From Anaerolineae bacterium (GTDB taxonomy: Bacteria > Chloroflexota > Anaerolineae > 4572-78 > J111): a DNA stretch of 64,000 nucleotides. Of the stretch, positions 8,956 to 16,970 are shown piece by piece; position 1 is the stretch's first letter; each line of letters begins with the position of its first letter. Both the position numbers and the translations under genes were made by a program. Under the pieces are notes generated by a model that worked only from the letters and a program-made list of their open reading frames with translations, did not search any database and had not been told where the DNA came from. The DNA lies in NCBI GenBank assembly GCA_016926805.1, contig JAFGNV010000105.1, positions 1-64,000 on the forward strand, in the 5' to 3' direction.

Positions 8956-9457
8956 GTGTCCGTTTTGTGGGACGACTCATGTCGCCAATACCCTCTTTTG
9001 TAGTGAGTGCGGTACTTATTTGCTGGAGGACGACCGCCGCGGCACTGACCCTTTAGGCACAGATGAAATTGGGTGGGTAGGGGAAGAAGAGGAAGATGCT
9101 GAAGCCAGCCCTTTGGTTAAGGGTACCGGGCCTTTAGCTATTCGTCTGAAAATTGGTGAAGGTGAACGCGAGATTGAAGCCACCCTTAATAAAGCAATTC
9201 ATCTTGGCCGGTTGGATCCGGCCAGTGATGTCTTCCCTGAAATTGATCTGACCAATGATAATGGGCTGGAAAAGGGAGTGTCTCGACGCCATGCCCGTAT
9301 TTTGAAACGGGAAGGAACGGTGGTGGTTGAAGACCTGGGCAGCATCAATGGGACGTTTATCAATGGTAAGCGCCTGGCCCCTTATTTGCCCGAAGTGTTG
9401 CGCAACCACGATCAGCTTCAGCTTGGCAAACTACTCATCGAAGTAGAAATGCACTAA
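8948..9457 (+). CDS. Zinc-ribbon/FHA domain adaptor protein
   Basis: A 169-aa protein starting at GTG 8948, chosen because AAAGGAG lies 7 nt upstream and the N-terminus then begins directly with the zinc ribbon KCPFCGTTH...FCSECGTYL (four Cys). An acidic linker follows, then an FHA domain (~65-169) with HLGR, VSRRHARILKR, EDLGSINGTFINGKRL. FHA domains bind phosphothreonine, so this is the probable reader of the kinase in the same operon. Many bacterial proteins of this form are themselves phosphorylated near the N-terminus, but I see no clear TQ/TE site to claim that here. It overlaps the vWA gene by 8 bp. Confidence 0.88.
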   Translation: MIKCPFCGTTHVANTLFCSECGTYLLEDDRRGTDPLGTDEIGWVGEEEEDAEASPLVKGTGPLAIRLKIGEGEREIEATLNKAIHLGRLDPASDVFPEIDLTNDNGLEKGVSRRHARILKREGTVVVEDLGSINGTFINGKRLAPYLPEVLRNHDQLQLGKLLIEVEMH

Positions 9458-9486
9458 AATCTCTGACTTTTTCAAGGAGACAGTCC

Positions 9487-9732
9487 ATGGCAATTACCGT
9501 TATCGTACACGTGTTGAATGCGGACCCGATTGTGGGCGAAATAGATGAGCTACCCAGCCCAACCTCAAATTTTATTACCTGTGTCAACCCGCGGGCACGA
9601 GATGGTAAAAATGTGGTCTATATCGACTCTCAGGCAACAAGAGTGATGTTCCCGTGGCATCGCATCAGTTTTGTCGAAACCTTACCCAGCGAAGAAGACC
9701 AGGTCTCAATCGAATCCTTCTTCCGCGATTGA
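9487..9732 (+). CDS. Small conserved-looking protein of the kinase operon (81 aa)
   Basis: Unrecognised 81-aa acidic protein. It follows the FHA gene by 29 bp and has a strong ribosome site (CAAGGAGA) before its ATG. The sequence alternates hydrophobic beta-type segments (ITVIVHVLNADPIVGEIDEL, MFPWHRISFVETL) and ends acidic, which would suit a small beta-barrel or Sm/SH3-like fold. This is a guess from pattern, not homology. There is no signal peptide or metal motif. Position in the operon suggests a role in the kinase/FHA pathway. Confidence 0.75.
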   Translation: MAITVIVHVLNADPIVGEIDELPSPTSNFITCVNPRARDGKNVVYIDSQATRVMFPWHRISFVETLPSEEDQVSIESFFRD

Positions 9733-9797
9733 ACCTGAAAATCCCCCTCAGACTTTGTTCTTTTACGGTTCATTTTAAATATAAAACACGGTTAATG

Positions 9798-9823
9798 CCG
9801 TCACCATAGGGTGGCGGTTTTTC
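9798..9823 (+). terminator. Rho-independent terminator of the kinase operon
   Basis: Stem CCGTCACC / GGTGGCGG (one G-T pair) closes a short loop and is followed by TTTTTCTT. It lies about 65 bp after the 81-aa gene and just before the next promoter. Confidence 0.75.
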
Positions 9824-9824
9824 T

Positions 9825-9853
9825 TTGACATTTTTACCCCCGCCGAGTAAGAT
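9825..9853 (+). promoter_or_regulatory. Sigma-70 promoter of the CpXC gene
   Basis: Perfect TTGACA (9825-9830), 17-nt spacer, TAAGAT (9848-9853). It directly abuts the preceding terminator, about 100 nt before the CpXC ATG. Confidence 0.7.
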
Positions 9854-9952
9854 ACTCGAATGGTTATTACCATAGCCGGGCTTTGTCTCTAAAGTACTGA
9901 GTCTGTTTCTATAGACAAAGTCAGGAACAAAAATTAGAAAGGTGAAATTATT

Positions 9953-11134
9953 ATGGCAGTTCAACAGGTTGTACCTGTCACTTGCCCCAGTTGTCAGACC
10001 CGGTTTAATGCCCCCATTGAAACCATTATCGATGGTCAAGACGTGGCCATGAAGAGTGCCTTTTTGCAAGGCCAATTGAACGTAACCCAATGCCCTCAAT
10101 GTGGCTTGACCAGCCCCTTGGGGGTTCCGTTGCTCTATTACGACCTGGAGAAAGAGTTGGCTTTTGTCCTGGTGCCCGGTGGGCTTTCGATGGCCGGGGC
10201 TGACCAGCAAAGGCTGATTGGTGATTTAACTAACAAGCTGGTTAATAGCTTGCCCCCGGAGAATAGAAAATTTTACCTCCTCAACCCCAAGCAGTTTTTG
10301 TCGTTAGAAACGATGGCCAAAGCCATTCTAGAGGCCGATGGGATTACCCAGGAGGTCCTGGAAGCTCAAGCGGCCAAAGTGAAGCTAATTGAAGAGTTCT
10401 TGCGGGCTGAAAATGAAAACACGCTCAAGAAAAAAGTTAAAGAACACGACGCCGAACTCGACAAGGTTTTTTTTGAGCTATTAACTGCCTCCATTCAAGC
10501 CGCCCAGATGGAAGGTAATCAGGCGTTTGTGCAAACATTGTTTACCTTACGAACTCTTCTGGCCAAATGGAGTACGCAGGGTAAAAAGGTCGTCGAGGAG
10601 ATTGACGCCGAATTAGGCGTGATGTACCTCAAAAGCCAGGAGGATTTAATTGAGCGGTTAAAGGAAACCAAAGACGACGAGGCGTTTGAGGAACTGGTGG
10701 CGGCGGGGTACCCACTCCTTGATTATGGCTTTTTCCAAAAACTCACCGCCCAAATCGATGCGGCCGTCAATGCCAAAGATGCTAATACAGCGAATGTCCT
10801 CACCAACCTGCGCAGCAAAATCCTGGAAGTCAAGTCGCGTCAAGAAGAAAAAAGCCGGGCAGCCCTGCAAAAAGCGTCCGAGTTGCTGCGGCAAGTATTA
10901 CAGTCGGGCGATCCGCCCCGGGTGTTGGCAGAAAAGCTGGACGAAATTGACGAGGCTTTCTTTGCCGTCCTGGCGGCCAATATCCAGGAAGCTCAACGCC
11001 AAAAGCAAAATCAAGCCGTCCAGACCCTGGAACTTATCGGCAATATGGCTATGGACTTACTTCAGGAGCAGGCCAGGGCGAAGACACAGGTTAGTCAACC
11101 GGCGCCGACGCCTCAGATCCATTTACCCAGATAA
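9953..11134 (+). CDS. CpXC domain protein
   Basis: A 393-aa protein whose N-terminus matches the CpXC domain (PF14353): VTCPSCQTRFNAPIETIIDG and, about 30 residues on, TQCPQCGL, forming a four-Cys zinc site. The domain's function is unknown. The rest is a long, charged, mostly helical region with repeated KKVKEHDAELDKVFFELL- and LDEIDEAFFAVLAANIQEA-like segments, ending in a Pro-rich tail. It has no signal peptide or membrane helix. It has its own promoter but follows the kinase operon on the same strand and may belong to the same stress-signalling neighbourhood. Confidence 0.82.
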   Translation: MAVQQVVPVTCPSCQTRFNAPIETIIDGQDVAMKSAFLQGQLNVTQCPQCGLTSPLGVPLLYYDLEKELAFVLVPGGLSMAGADQQRLIGDLTNKLVNSLPPENRKFYLLNPKQFLSLETMAKAILEADGITQEVLEAQAAKVKLIEEFLRAENENTLKKKVKEHDAELDKVFFELLTASIQAAQMEGNQAFVQTLFTLRTLLAKWSTQGKKVVEEIDAELGVMYLKSQEDLIERLKETKDDEAFEELVAAGYPLLDYGFFQKLTAQIDAAVNAKDANTANVLTNLRSKILEVKSRQEEKSRAALQKASELLRQVLQSGDPPRVLAEKLDEIDEAFFAVLAANIQEAQRQKQNQAVQTLELIGNMAMDLLQEQARAKTQVSQPAPTPQIHLPR

Positions 11135-11155
11135 TGTCTGAAAGGCTTTTCCTCT

Positions 11156-11620
11156 ATGGTAGAGTGCGTCGCTTTTTTGGGCGGTAAAAAACTAATCTCC
11201 AAAGATAGATTGGTTTTTCGACCCGCTGTGTACGCTATTATTCCCCGCCGTAACGAAATTTTGCTGGTAAGCACGCATCGAACCAGAAAATATTATCTAC
11301 CGGGTGGTGGGGTTGATATAGGTGAGAAAATCGAAGACGCCTTAAAACGAGAAGTAAGAGAAGAGACCGGTCTTGAGATTAAAGTTGGAAAATTTGCCCA
11401 TTTCAGAGAAGACTTTTTCTACTACGATCCGTTAGATAAAGCTTATCACAGTTTTCTTTTTTACTATATTTGCCAGCCAAAAACATTTAAGCTGGCGGAT
11501 GATAGTCAAGTAGATGACGGCGAAGTAGAAAAGCCTCGTTGGATAGACGTAAATAGCTTATGCGCCGAGGATTTTCAAGACCACGGCGAATTGATTCTTG
11601 ACCTCATCCGTTTGGGGTAA
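11156..11620 (+). CDS. Nudix hydrolase
   Basis: A 154-aa Nudix-family pyrophosphohydrolase. The full Nudix box GX5EX7REUXEEXGU is visible from GGVDIGEKIED through REVREETGLEI (residues ~50-75). Substrate cannot be told from sequence; candidates are oxidised or deoxy nucleoside triphosphates or nucleotide sugars. It begins 22 bp after the CpXC gene and ends 17 bp before hisS. Its A/T-richer codon use differs a little from the neighbours. Confidence 0.88.
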   Translation: MVECVAFLGGKKLISKDRLVFRPAVYAIIPRRNEILLVSTHRTRKYYLPGGGVDIGEKIEDALKREVREETGLEIKVGKFAHFREDFFYYDPLDKAYHSFLFYYICQPKTFKLADDSQVDDGEVEKPRWIDVNSLCAEDFQDHGELILDLIRLG

Positions 11621-11630
11621 AAAGGAGATT

Positions 11631-11651
11631 ATGAACGTTGCCTCAATATAA
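11631..11651 (+). other. Six-codon ORF overlapping the hisS start
   Basis: An ATG 5-7 nt behind AAAGGAG opens a tiny frame (M-N-V-A-S-I-stop) that overlaps the hisS TTG start in another frame. It may be chance, an overlapping leader that limits hisS initiation, or a sign that the hisS start region carries a one-base change. Confidence 0.35.
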
Positions 11652-12900
11652 GCGCATCACCGGCATGCCCGACGTGCTCTTTGATGACCAGCCTTACTGG
11701 CGTTTCATCTTGAGCAAAATTCAAGAAACTGCTGACCTGTTTGGCTACCGGCGGCTAGACATTCCCTTGCTGGAACAGGCTAACCTCTTTGTTCGGGGTG
11801 TGGGCGAGGGTACCGACATTGTGGAAAAAGAAATGTATATTTTTGAAGACCGGGATGGCGACCAACTGGCGCTGCGTCCGGAATTCACCGCCGGGATTAT
11901 GCGGGCTTACATAGAAAACGGCATGCATACCCTGCCCACGCCGCTCCGGGTGTGGACCACCGGTCCCCTGTTCCGCCACGAACGGTCCCAGGCCGGGCGC
12001 TATCGGCAACACACCCAGTTTGATATTGAAGTGATTGGCGAGATAGACCCGGTCGTTGATGTTGAAGTTATCAATGTGGCCTGGTATCTTTTTGCCAGTC
12101 TGGGTTTGTCTGGACTGCGACTTTATATCAATTCCACCGGCTGTCCGGTTTGCAAACCGGCCTATGTGCAGAAGTTGGTGGACCATTTTAGCCCATTTAC
12201 CGACAAGCTGCCGCCCGATGACCAGATGCGCCTGCGTAAAAACCCTCTGCGCATTTTGGATAGCAAAGAGGAAGTTACCCAACCACTGTTGAAGCATGCC
12301 CCCCACATTACCGACCACCTCTGCCCGGAATGTAACGAGCATTTTGCCAAATTGAAGCATTACCTGGACACCATAGACCGGCCTTACACGGTTGACTATC
12401 GCATTGTGCGCGGTTTGGATTACTACACCAAAACCGTCTTTGAAATCAAGGCCGACGGCTTGGGCAGCCAGAATACCATTTGCGGCGGTGGTCGCTACGA
12501 CAGACTGGTTGAAGAACTTGGTGGTCCGCCCACCCCGAGCATTGGCTTTGGTTCCGGCATCGAGCGCTACGTGCTTGCCATGCGCCACCTGGGTATCGAA
12601 CCGCCTGCCGAGCCGTTACCCCGGGTAACCGTCTCTTACCTGGGTGAAGTTGCCAAATTGGAAGCGATCAAAGTGATTGATACCTTGCATCAGGCCAATA
12701 TCGGCGCGCAGTTGACTCCCGGCGACCGCAGTCTAAAAGCCCAGCTAAAAGCGGCCAACCGTCTCAATGTTGCCTTTGCCCTGATTCTGGGTGAAGACGA
12801 GGTCAAACTCAACAAGGTAACAGTGCGGGACATGAGCAATAGTCGGCAAACAACGGTAGTCCTTGATAAGATTGTGGACTGGTTGAAAGAAAGATTATAA
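11638..12900 (+). CDS. hisS: Histidyl-tRNA synthetase
   Basis: Class II aminoacyl-tRNA synthetase that charges tRNA-His; 420 aa, full length. It shows the N-terminal KRITGMPDVLFDD start typical of HisS, motif 2 (FRHERSQAGRYRQHTQFD), the HisA signature LDYYTKTVFEI, motif 3 (SIGFGSGIERYVL) and a C-terminal anticodon-binding domain (~330-420). The only in-frame start before PQYKRITG is TTG 11638, with GGAG about 10 nt upstream. An out-of-frame ATG closer to the ribosome site opens a six-codon ORF across this start. No T-box is visible upstream. It is followed 4 bp later by the NAD kinase gene. Confidence 0.95.
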   Translation: MPQYKRITGMPDVLFDDQPYWRFILSKIQETADLFGYRRLDIPLLEQANLFVRGVGEGTDIVEKEMYIFEDRDGDQLALRPEFTAGIMRAYIENGMHTLPTPLRVWTTGPLFRHERSQAGRYRQHTQFDIEVIGEIDPVVDVEVINVAWYLFASLGLSGLRLYINSTGCPVCKPAYVQKLVDHFSPFTDKLPPDDQMRLRKNPLRILDSKEEVTQPLLKHAPHITDHLCPECNEHFAKLKHYLDTIDRPYTVDYRIVRGLDYYTKTVFEIKADGLGSQNTICGGGRYDRLVEELGGPPTPSIGFGSGIERYVLAMRHLGIEPPAEPLPRVTVSYLGEVAKLEAIKVIDTLHQANIGAQLTPGDRSLKAQLKAANRLNVAFALILGEDEVKLNKVTVRDMSNSRQTTVVLDKIVDWLKERL

Positions 12901-12903
12901 TTC

Positions 12904-13782
12904 ATGGATGCCCCGCAGCAGGCAAATATATCCAGGCGGCTGGCCTTTCGCCGGGTGGGCATTCTCTATCATCCCAAGTTGGCCGAGTCGCGGGTGATGG
13001 CCGCCGAGATGCTGGAATTCATTGAGAATCTGGGCGCTTCGGCCTGGGTCAGTTCGAGCTGGAACGACGAAGATATCAAAGATCGTTTGGCGGATTTAGA
13101 CTTACTTATCACGCTGGGGGGAGACGGTTCCATGCTGCGGGCGGCGCGTCTTACGGCCGGACAGCGTATCCCGATTTTGGGAGTCAATATGGGTCGTCTT
13201 GGTTTTTTAACCGAGGTGCAGCCCGCCGAATGGCCTCAACACATCCGCCAGACCTTGCTTGGGGATTGTTGGGTTGAAGAGCGAATGATGGTCCACGCCG
13301 AGCATCGCCGCGATGAGCAGGTGATCAATGCCTATGAGGCGCTCAATGAGATTGTCATCAGCCGGGGCCAGTTGGCCCGGGTGGTCCGGTTGCACACATA
13401 CATCGATGGGGGTTTCCTGACAACCTACACCGCCGATGGCCTGATTATCTCCACGGCCACCGGCTCGACAGCTTACGCTCTGGCGGCAGGGGGACCAATT
13501 TTGCCGCCGGAGTTGGAGAATTTTCTATTGATCCCCCTGGCTCCACATCTCAGCCTGGATCGAGCGATTGTATTGTCTAAAGGGGCAATGGTGTGCGTAC
13601 GCGTGTCGACCGATCACCCTGCCGTGCTGACTATTGACGGCCAGATTGAACTCGAGGTGGTTGGTGGTGACGAAGTGACGATGAGTGTGGCTCCTTCGGT
13701 GGGATGTTTTGTGCGTTTGCAGGAAAAGAATTACTTTTACCGAACGCTGATGCAGCGTTTGGGGTGGCCACAGTCCAAATAA
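12904..13782 (+). CDS. nadK: NAD kinase
   Basis: ATP (or polyphosphate)-dependent NAD kinase producing NADP, 292 aa. The family signatures are intact: TLGGDGSMLRAAR (GGDG active-site motif), NMGRLGFLTEV, NEIVISRG, and the glycine-rich TATGSTAYALAAGGPI. Cytoplasmic. It lies 4 bp after hisS and is likely co-transcribed with it. The presence of ppk1 about 10 kb away makes polyphosphate use possible but nothing in the sequence decides it. Confidence 0.95.
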   Translation: MDAPQQANISRRLAFRRVGILYHPKLAESRVMAAEMLEFIENLGASAWVSSSWNDEDIKDRLADLDLLITLGGDGSMLRAARLTAGQRIPILGVNMGRLGFLTEVQPAEWPQHIRQTLLGDCWVEERMMVHAEHRRDEQVINAYEALNEIVISRGQLARVVRLHTYIDGGFLTTYTADGLIISTATGSTAYALAAGGPILPPELENFLLIPLAPHLSLDRAIVLSKGAMVCVRVSTDHPAVLTIDGQIELEVVGGDEVTMSVAPSVGCFVRLQEKNYFYRTLMQRLGWPQSK

Positions 13783-13833
13783 TAGAATGCGGGGTTCACA
13801 ACTACAATAACTCACAAAAAAGGTAAACAATCA

Positions 13834-14634
13834 ATGAGCGATCCGTCAGTTCCAGATTTGGTTGAACAGGGCCGAACCGCCGCGCGGGTGGGCGATATTG
13901 AAGATGCGCGTCGACTGTTAGAACAGGCCACCCGGCAAATGCCCGATAACATCGAAGCATGGTTGACTTTGGCCGGGGTGGTGGAGTCGCTGGCAGAAAA
14001 ACAAACGTGTTTCAAACAGGTCCTGGCGCTTGACCCCAACCACAGTGAAGCCCGGGCCGGTCTGGCTCTGATTGAACAAAAGTTGGCGGCTCAGGTTTTG
14101 GAGACTTCTTCTGCGGGGGATAGCTCGGGTCAGGATACCGGTTTGGCCTTTTGCTATCGCCACCCCGATGTGGAAACGGGTTTACGGTGTAATCGTTGCG
14201 GCAAGCCCATCTGCCCCAGGTGCGCCCGGCGCACGCCGGTTGGTTTTCGCTGCCCCGATTGTATTCGGGAGCAGGAGAATAAGTTTTATACCGGCGGCAA
14301 TCTGGATTATTTGATTGCCGCAGCCATTTCCTTTCCGCTGTCATTAATTGCGGCTGCTTTGTTCACCTTCCTTTTGGGTGGCCTTTGGTTTTTCTGGGCA
14401 CTGTTGATTGGCTTTTTTATCGCGCCGGCCGTGGCCGGTTTTATCGCCGAGGTTGTGCGTTGGGGTGTCCGCAAACGTCGCTCCCGTTACCTGGGCCGGG
14501 TGGTCGCCGGGTGTTTGATTTTGGCAACCCTGCCATTTTTGTTGTTCTCTCTGCTTGGTGGCGGTGGTGGTTGGATTGCTGCCGGTATATTTTTGGTGCT
14601 GGGCACCACCACAGTTTTGGCCCGGTTGCGGTAG
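13834..14634 (+). CDS. TPR and B-box zinc-finger membrane protein
   Basis: A 266-aa protein. Residues ~5-85 are two to three TPR-like helical repeats (GDIEDARRLLEQATRQMPDN). Residues ~105-150 form a B-box-type zinc finger (CYRHPDVETGLRCNRCGKPI followed by CPRCARRTPVGFRCPDC). The remaining ~110 residues are three to four membrane helices. This arrangement is common in Actinobacteria and Chloroflexota and has no known function. The soluble N-terminal part should face the cytoplasm. It follows nadK by 51 bp and ends at a terminator shared with the convergent sigma-factor gene. Confidence 0.8.
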   Translation: MSDPSVPDLVEQGRTAARVGDIEDARRLLEQATRQMPDNIEAWLTLAGVVESLAEKQTCFKQVLALDPNHSEARAGLALIEQKLAAQVLETSSAGDSSGQDTGLAFCYRHPDVETGLRCNRCGKPICPRCARRTPVGFRCPDCIREQENKFYTGGNLDYLIAAAISFPLSLIAAALFTFLLGGLWFFWALLIGFFIAPAVAGFIAEVVRWGVRKRRSRYLGRVVAGCLILATLPFLLFSLLGGGGGWIAAGIFLVLGTTTVLARLR

Positions 14635-14666
14635 GGTATTGAGTTTGGTCGCTATCTGGTAAAATA

Positions 14667-14699
14667 AAAAGCCCCTGGCATTTACCCAGAGGCTTTTGT
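14667..14699. terminator. Bidirectional terminator between convergent genes
   Basis: Stem AAAAGCCCCTGG / CCAGAGGCTTTT with one mismatch, A-run on the left and T-run on the right. It can stop transcription from both the TPR/B-box gene and the sigma-factor gene. Confidence 0.8.
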
Positions 14700-14718
14700 T
14701 TTGTTGAAGCGTTATCAT

Positions 14719-15636
14719 TTAGTTGACAAAGCTGGCCAGGCGGCCGGCGTGATCGGGTCGGCGTAATTTTGCCAGCGCTTCTTTTTCAATTTGACGGATA
14801 CGCTCGCGGGTCAAGCCAAAACGTTCGGCCACGTCTTGCAAGGTCAAGGGATGACCGTCGCGCAAACCATAGCGCAGTTCAACAATGCGGCTTTCGCGGG
14901 CGGTGAGAACAGACAGGGCCTGGCGAATTTCGCTTTCTAGCAGGGTAGAGTCCACCTGGTCTTCCAAATCCTGAGACAGATCATTTTCCACAAAATCGGC
15001 CAGCGTAGCCCCGTCATCTCCTACTGGCTCTTCCAGGCTCAGGGTTTCTTGCCCGTCCTTGAGTAGCTCATGGATCTGCTCGGGAGCGTCGCCGGTTTGC
15101 GCCGCAATCTCCTCGATTTCAGGGGCGCGGCCCAATTTTTGGGTCAGTTGTCCCATGACTTTTCTGATTTTGCCCAGGTGATCTACCTTGTGCACAGGCA
15201 GGCGAATGGTGCGAGTCTGCACGGCCACAGCCCGGCTGACGCTCTGTCGAATCCAGTAGCTGGCATAGGTACTCAGCCGAACTCCTTTACTGACATCAAA
15301 TTTATCGATGGCCCTGATCAGACCCAGCACGCCTTCTTGAGAAAGCTCGGCCAGACTCAAGCCATGGCCAGTATATTTATTGGCAATACTAATCACCAGA
15401 CGGCCGTTGGCCTGGATTAGCATCCGGCGGGCTGCTGCGCCTTCGTCTGCCTTGGCCCTGAGCTGCCTATCATCTCTCAGGGTTGTGTCTCTTCTCATCT
15501 TTATTGCGGCTCTTTTACCTTCAATCATAACCCGAATCAAGCGTCTCTCTTCGGCTGGGGATACAGGCGCAGTGGCGGCAAGGTCAGCAATGCTCAATCT
15601 AAACAGCGCTTCATCGGGGGCCCAAGTTGTTGCCAT
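14719..15636 (-). CDS. RNA polymerase sigma-70 factor (RpoD-like, group 2)
   Basis: A 305-aa sigma factor with region 1.2-like N-terminus, region 2 (NGRLVISIANKYTGHG, LSQEGVLGLIRAIDKFD, STYASYWIRQSVSRAV), region 3 and region 4 (LTLQDVAERFGLTRERIRQI helix-turn-helix). It lacks the long region 1.1, and its length suggests a group-2 (alternative, RpoD-related) factor rather than the main housekeeping one, though the two cannot be firmly separated here. The ATG follows a good GAGGTGAT ribosome site. The upstream ~600 bp is repeat-rich and non-coding. Confidence 0.93.
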   Translation of the reverse strand: MATTWAPDEALFRLSIADLAATAPVSPAEERRLIRVMIEGKRAAIKMRRDTTLRDDRQLRAKADEGAAARRMLIQANGRLVISIANKYTGHGLSLAELSQEGVLGLIRAIDKFDVSKGVRLSTYASYWIRQSVSRAVAVQTRTIRLPVHKVDHLGKIRKVMGQLTQKLGRAPEIEEIAAQTGDAPEQIHELLKDGQETLSLEEPVGDDGATLADFVENDLSQDLEDQVDSTLLESEIRQALSVLTARESRIVELRYGLRDGHPLTLQDVAERFGLTRERIRQIEKEALAKLRRPDHAGRLASFVN

Positions 15637-15867
15637 ATTATATCACCTCGTTCTTTGTAAATTAAGTGGATCGAACTCAACCCTCTACTTGTGTAAACAA
15701 CAGTGCAGTCTGTAGCATTGCTTTCTGAGCGTTTGTAGAGCGCTGGTAGTTTCACTATCTGAATTAAATTTAGGACTAAGTACAATCTTGCACAAGTTTG
15801 TTCCGAGTTTTGTAGGGACAGAACAATGTTCTGTCCCTACTCGGAATGTATTTATGCAACCCTCTAC
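15637..15867. other. Non-coding upstream region of the sigma-factor gene
   Basis: About 230 bp of A/T-rich sequence holding the sigma-factor leader and one palindromic repeat (15801-15846). No convincing gene. A promoter for the sigma factor must lie here but no strong -35/-10 pair stood out. Confidence 0.5.
15801..15846. repeat. Palindromic repeat, GGACAGAA/TTCTGTCC family, copy 1
   Basis: A 29-bp palindrome (15812-15840; 14-bp arms GTAGGGACAGAACA / TGTTCTGTCCCTAC, one-base centre). It is extended by a further TTCCGA / TCGGAA pair across a small bulge. Related palindromes occur at 17014 and 60809. Confidence 0.8.
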
Positions 15868-16130
15868 TAACCTAACCGTTGCGCAACCAGAGCCAACATG
15901 TTTCTTTGGTGCAAAAACTGGAACTTTTTTTCGATCAAGAATCGCCTAACTTGAGGCAATTTCTTGCTTGGCTGGCTTACAGACCCTCAGCTACGGTGGA
16001 TTTGCTCGTTAGGAATGGTTTGCAATTTTCCCAGCAAATCCGAGCTATGGTCGTCTATCACCCCAGTTTAAAAGTTTCAATTTTGATGTTTTTGAAACAT
16101 CTCCCGTCTGATTGCGCAACGGTTACGTTA
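15868..16130. repeat. 263-bp element with 19-bp terminal inverted repeats and internal hairpins
   Basis: Ends pair over 19 positions with one mismatch: 15868-15886 (TAACCTAACCGTTGCGCAA) against 16112-16130. Inside are three further hairpins: 15936-15941/15961-15966 (CAAGAA/TTCTTG, with inner GCCT/AGGC), 15998-16006/16033-16041 (GGATTTGCT/AGCAAATCC) and 16074-16080/16092-16098 (GTTTCAA/TTGAAAC). An open frame across it has no recognisable product or ribosome site. It could be a miniature transposable element or a structured RNA. Confidence 0.6.
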
Positions 16131-16231
16131 AGGATTAAGCCTAAACTTAGTTTAGGACAACTTCCGCATTTGGTGGTGAAATTACTCCCCATTTTGGTTC
16201 TGTATTGAGGAAGTTAATTTATTCCCAATCC

Positions 16232-16933
16232 TTAGTTTAGAGAATAGTCAACAAAGGGTAACCTTTGTGCTTCTTGATGGGCCTGGTAAGCCCTTAACAT
16301 GTAAGCCAGAATCTGGTCTTCTCGATCAAGAATGTTCACCGTGTCGGCTATCAGCGTTCGCAGTGATTCGGCAGACAATAGTTTTTGTTTGTCGGGCAAA
16401 GGTCCCTGGATAGCCGTACCGGCCAAAAAGGCCAGAGTGGTTGGATCGTTGGGCAGGGTTGTCCCTGAAAGATCCTCGCCGGAGGCGTCGGCCAGATGCC
16501 CGATGTACCGCTTGATAATGGGACGCAGTTTCTGAGCCAGACGGTCAACCTCTTGCGGGTCGTCGTCTTCTATTGGAAACGGGTCTACCCGACCGATTAG
16601 TAAATCATCTGCCCCTAATTCAATGTCTTTAATAACAAACCTGTCCTGGCCCACCGCAATCAAATTCATCCGCCCGTCTTGCAGATGTTCTACTGCCGTG
16701 ATTTGGGCCGTGGTGCCAACATGATATAAATCCTCAAAAAACATTCCATTAGCGTTAACCGCTGATGTTTGTTTGGTTTTGGCCAGAACCACTCCAAACG
16801 GTTGGCCCGTGCCTAAACATTCCCTGGTCATCGTCTTGTATCGTTCTTCAAAAATGTACAAGGGCAGCATCATCCCGGGAAATAAAACCACATTGAGTGG
16901 AAATAATGGAATGTTTGAGTTATAGGTTAACAT
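16232..16933 (-). CDS. LON substrate-binding domain protein
   Basis: A 233-aa protein equivalent to the N-terminal (substrate-binding) domain of Lon protease, without the AAA+ and protease parts (PF02190). It begins IPLFPLNVVLFPGMMLPLYIF, the typical LON start, and continues with FGVVLAK, GTTAQITAVEHLQDGRMNLI and GQDRFVI. Free-standing LON-domain proteins are widespread; their job is not established but peptide or protein binding is assumed. It is a single gene flanked by repeat-containing spacers on both sides. Confidence 0.9.
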   Translation of the reverse strand: MLTYNSNIPLFPLNVVLFPGMMLPLYIFEERYKTMTRECLGTGQPFGVVLAKTKQTSAVNANGMFFEDLYHVGTTAQITAVEHLQDGRMNLIAVGQDRFVIKDIELGADDLLIGRVDPFPIEDDDPQEVDRLAQKLRPIIKRYIGHLADASGEDLSGTTLPNDPTTLAFLAGTAIQGPLPDKQKLLSAESLRTLIADTVNILDREDQILAYMLRAYQAHQEAQRLPFVDYSLN

Positions 16934-16970
16934 TTATGTCTCTCCGCAACCGACTTTTTTAGAGCTAAAA

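Noticed and set aside
9770-10210. Minus-strand frames antisense to the CpXC, hisS, vWA and permease genes
   Set aside because: These are shadows of strongly coding plus- or minus-strand genes with clear family motifs in the other frame.
11600-11637. Possible T-box control of hisS
   Set aside because: Only 17 bp separate the Nudix gene from hisS, far too short for a T-box leader.
15879-16208. Plus-strand open frame of 109 codons between the sigma-factor and LON-domain genes
   Set aside because: It lies inside the inverted-repeat element, lacks a ribosome site and gives no recognisable protein.
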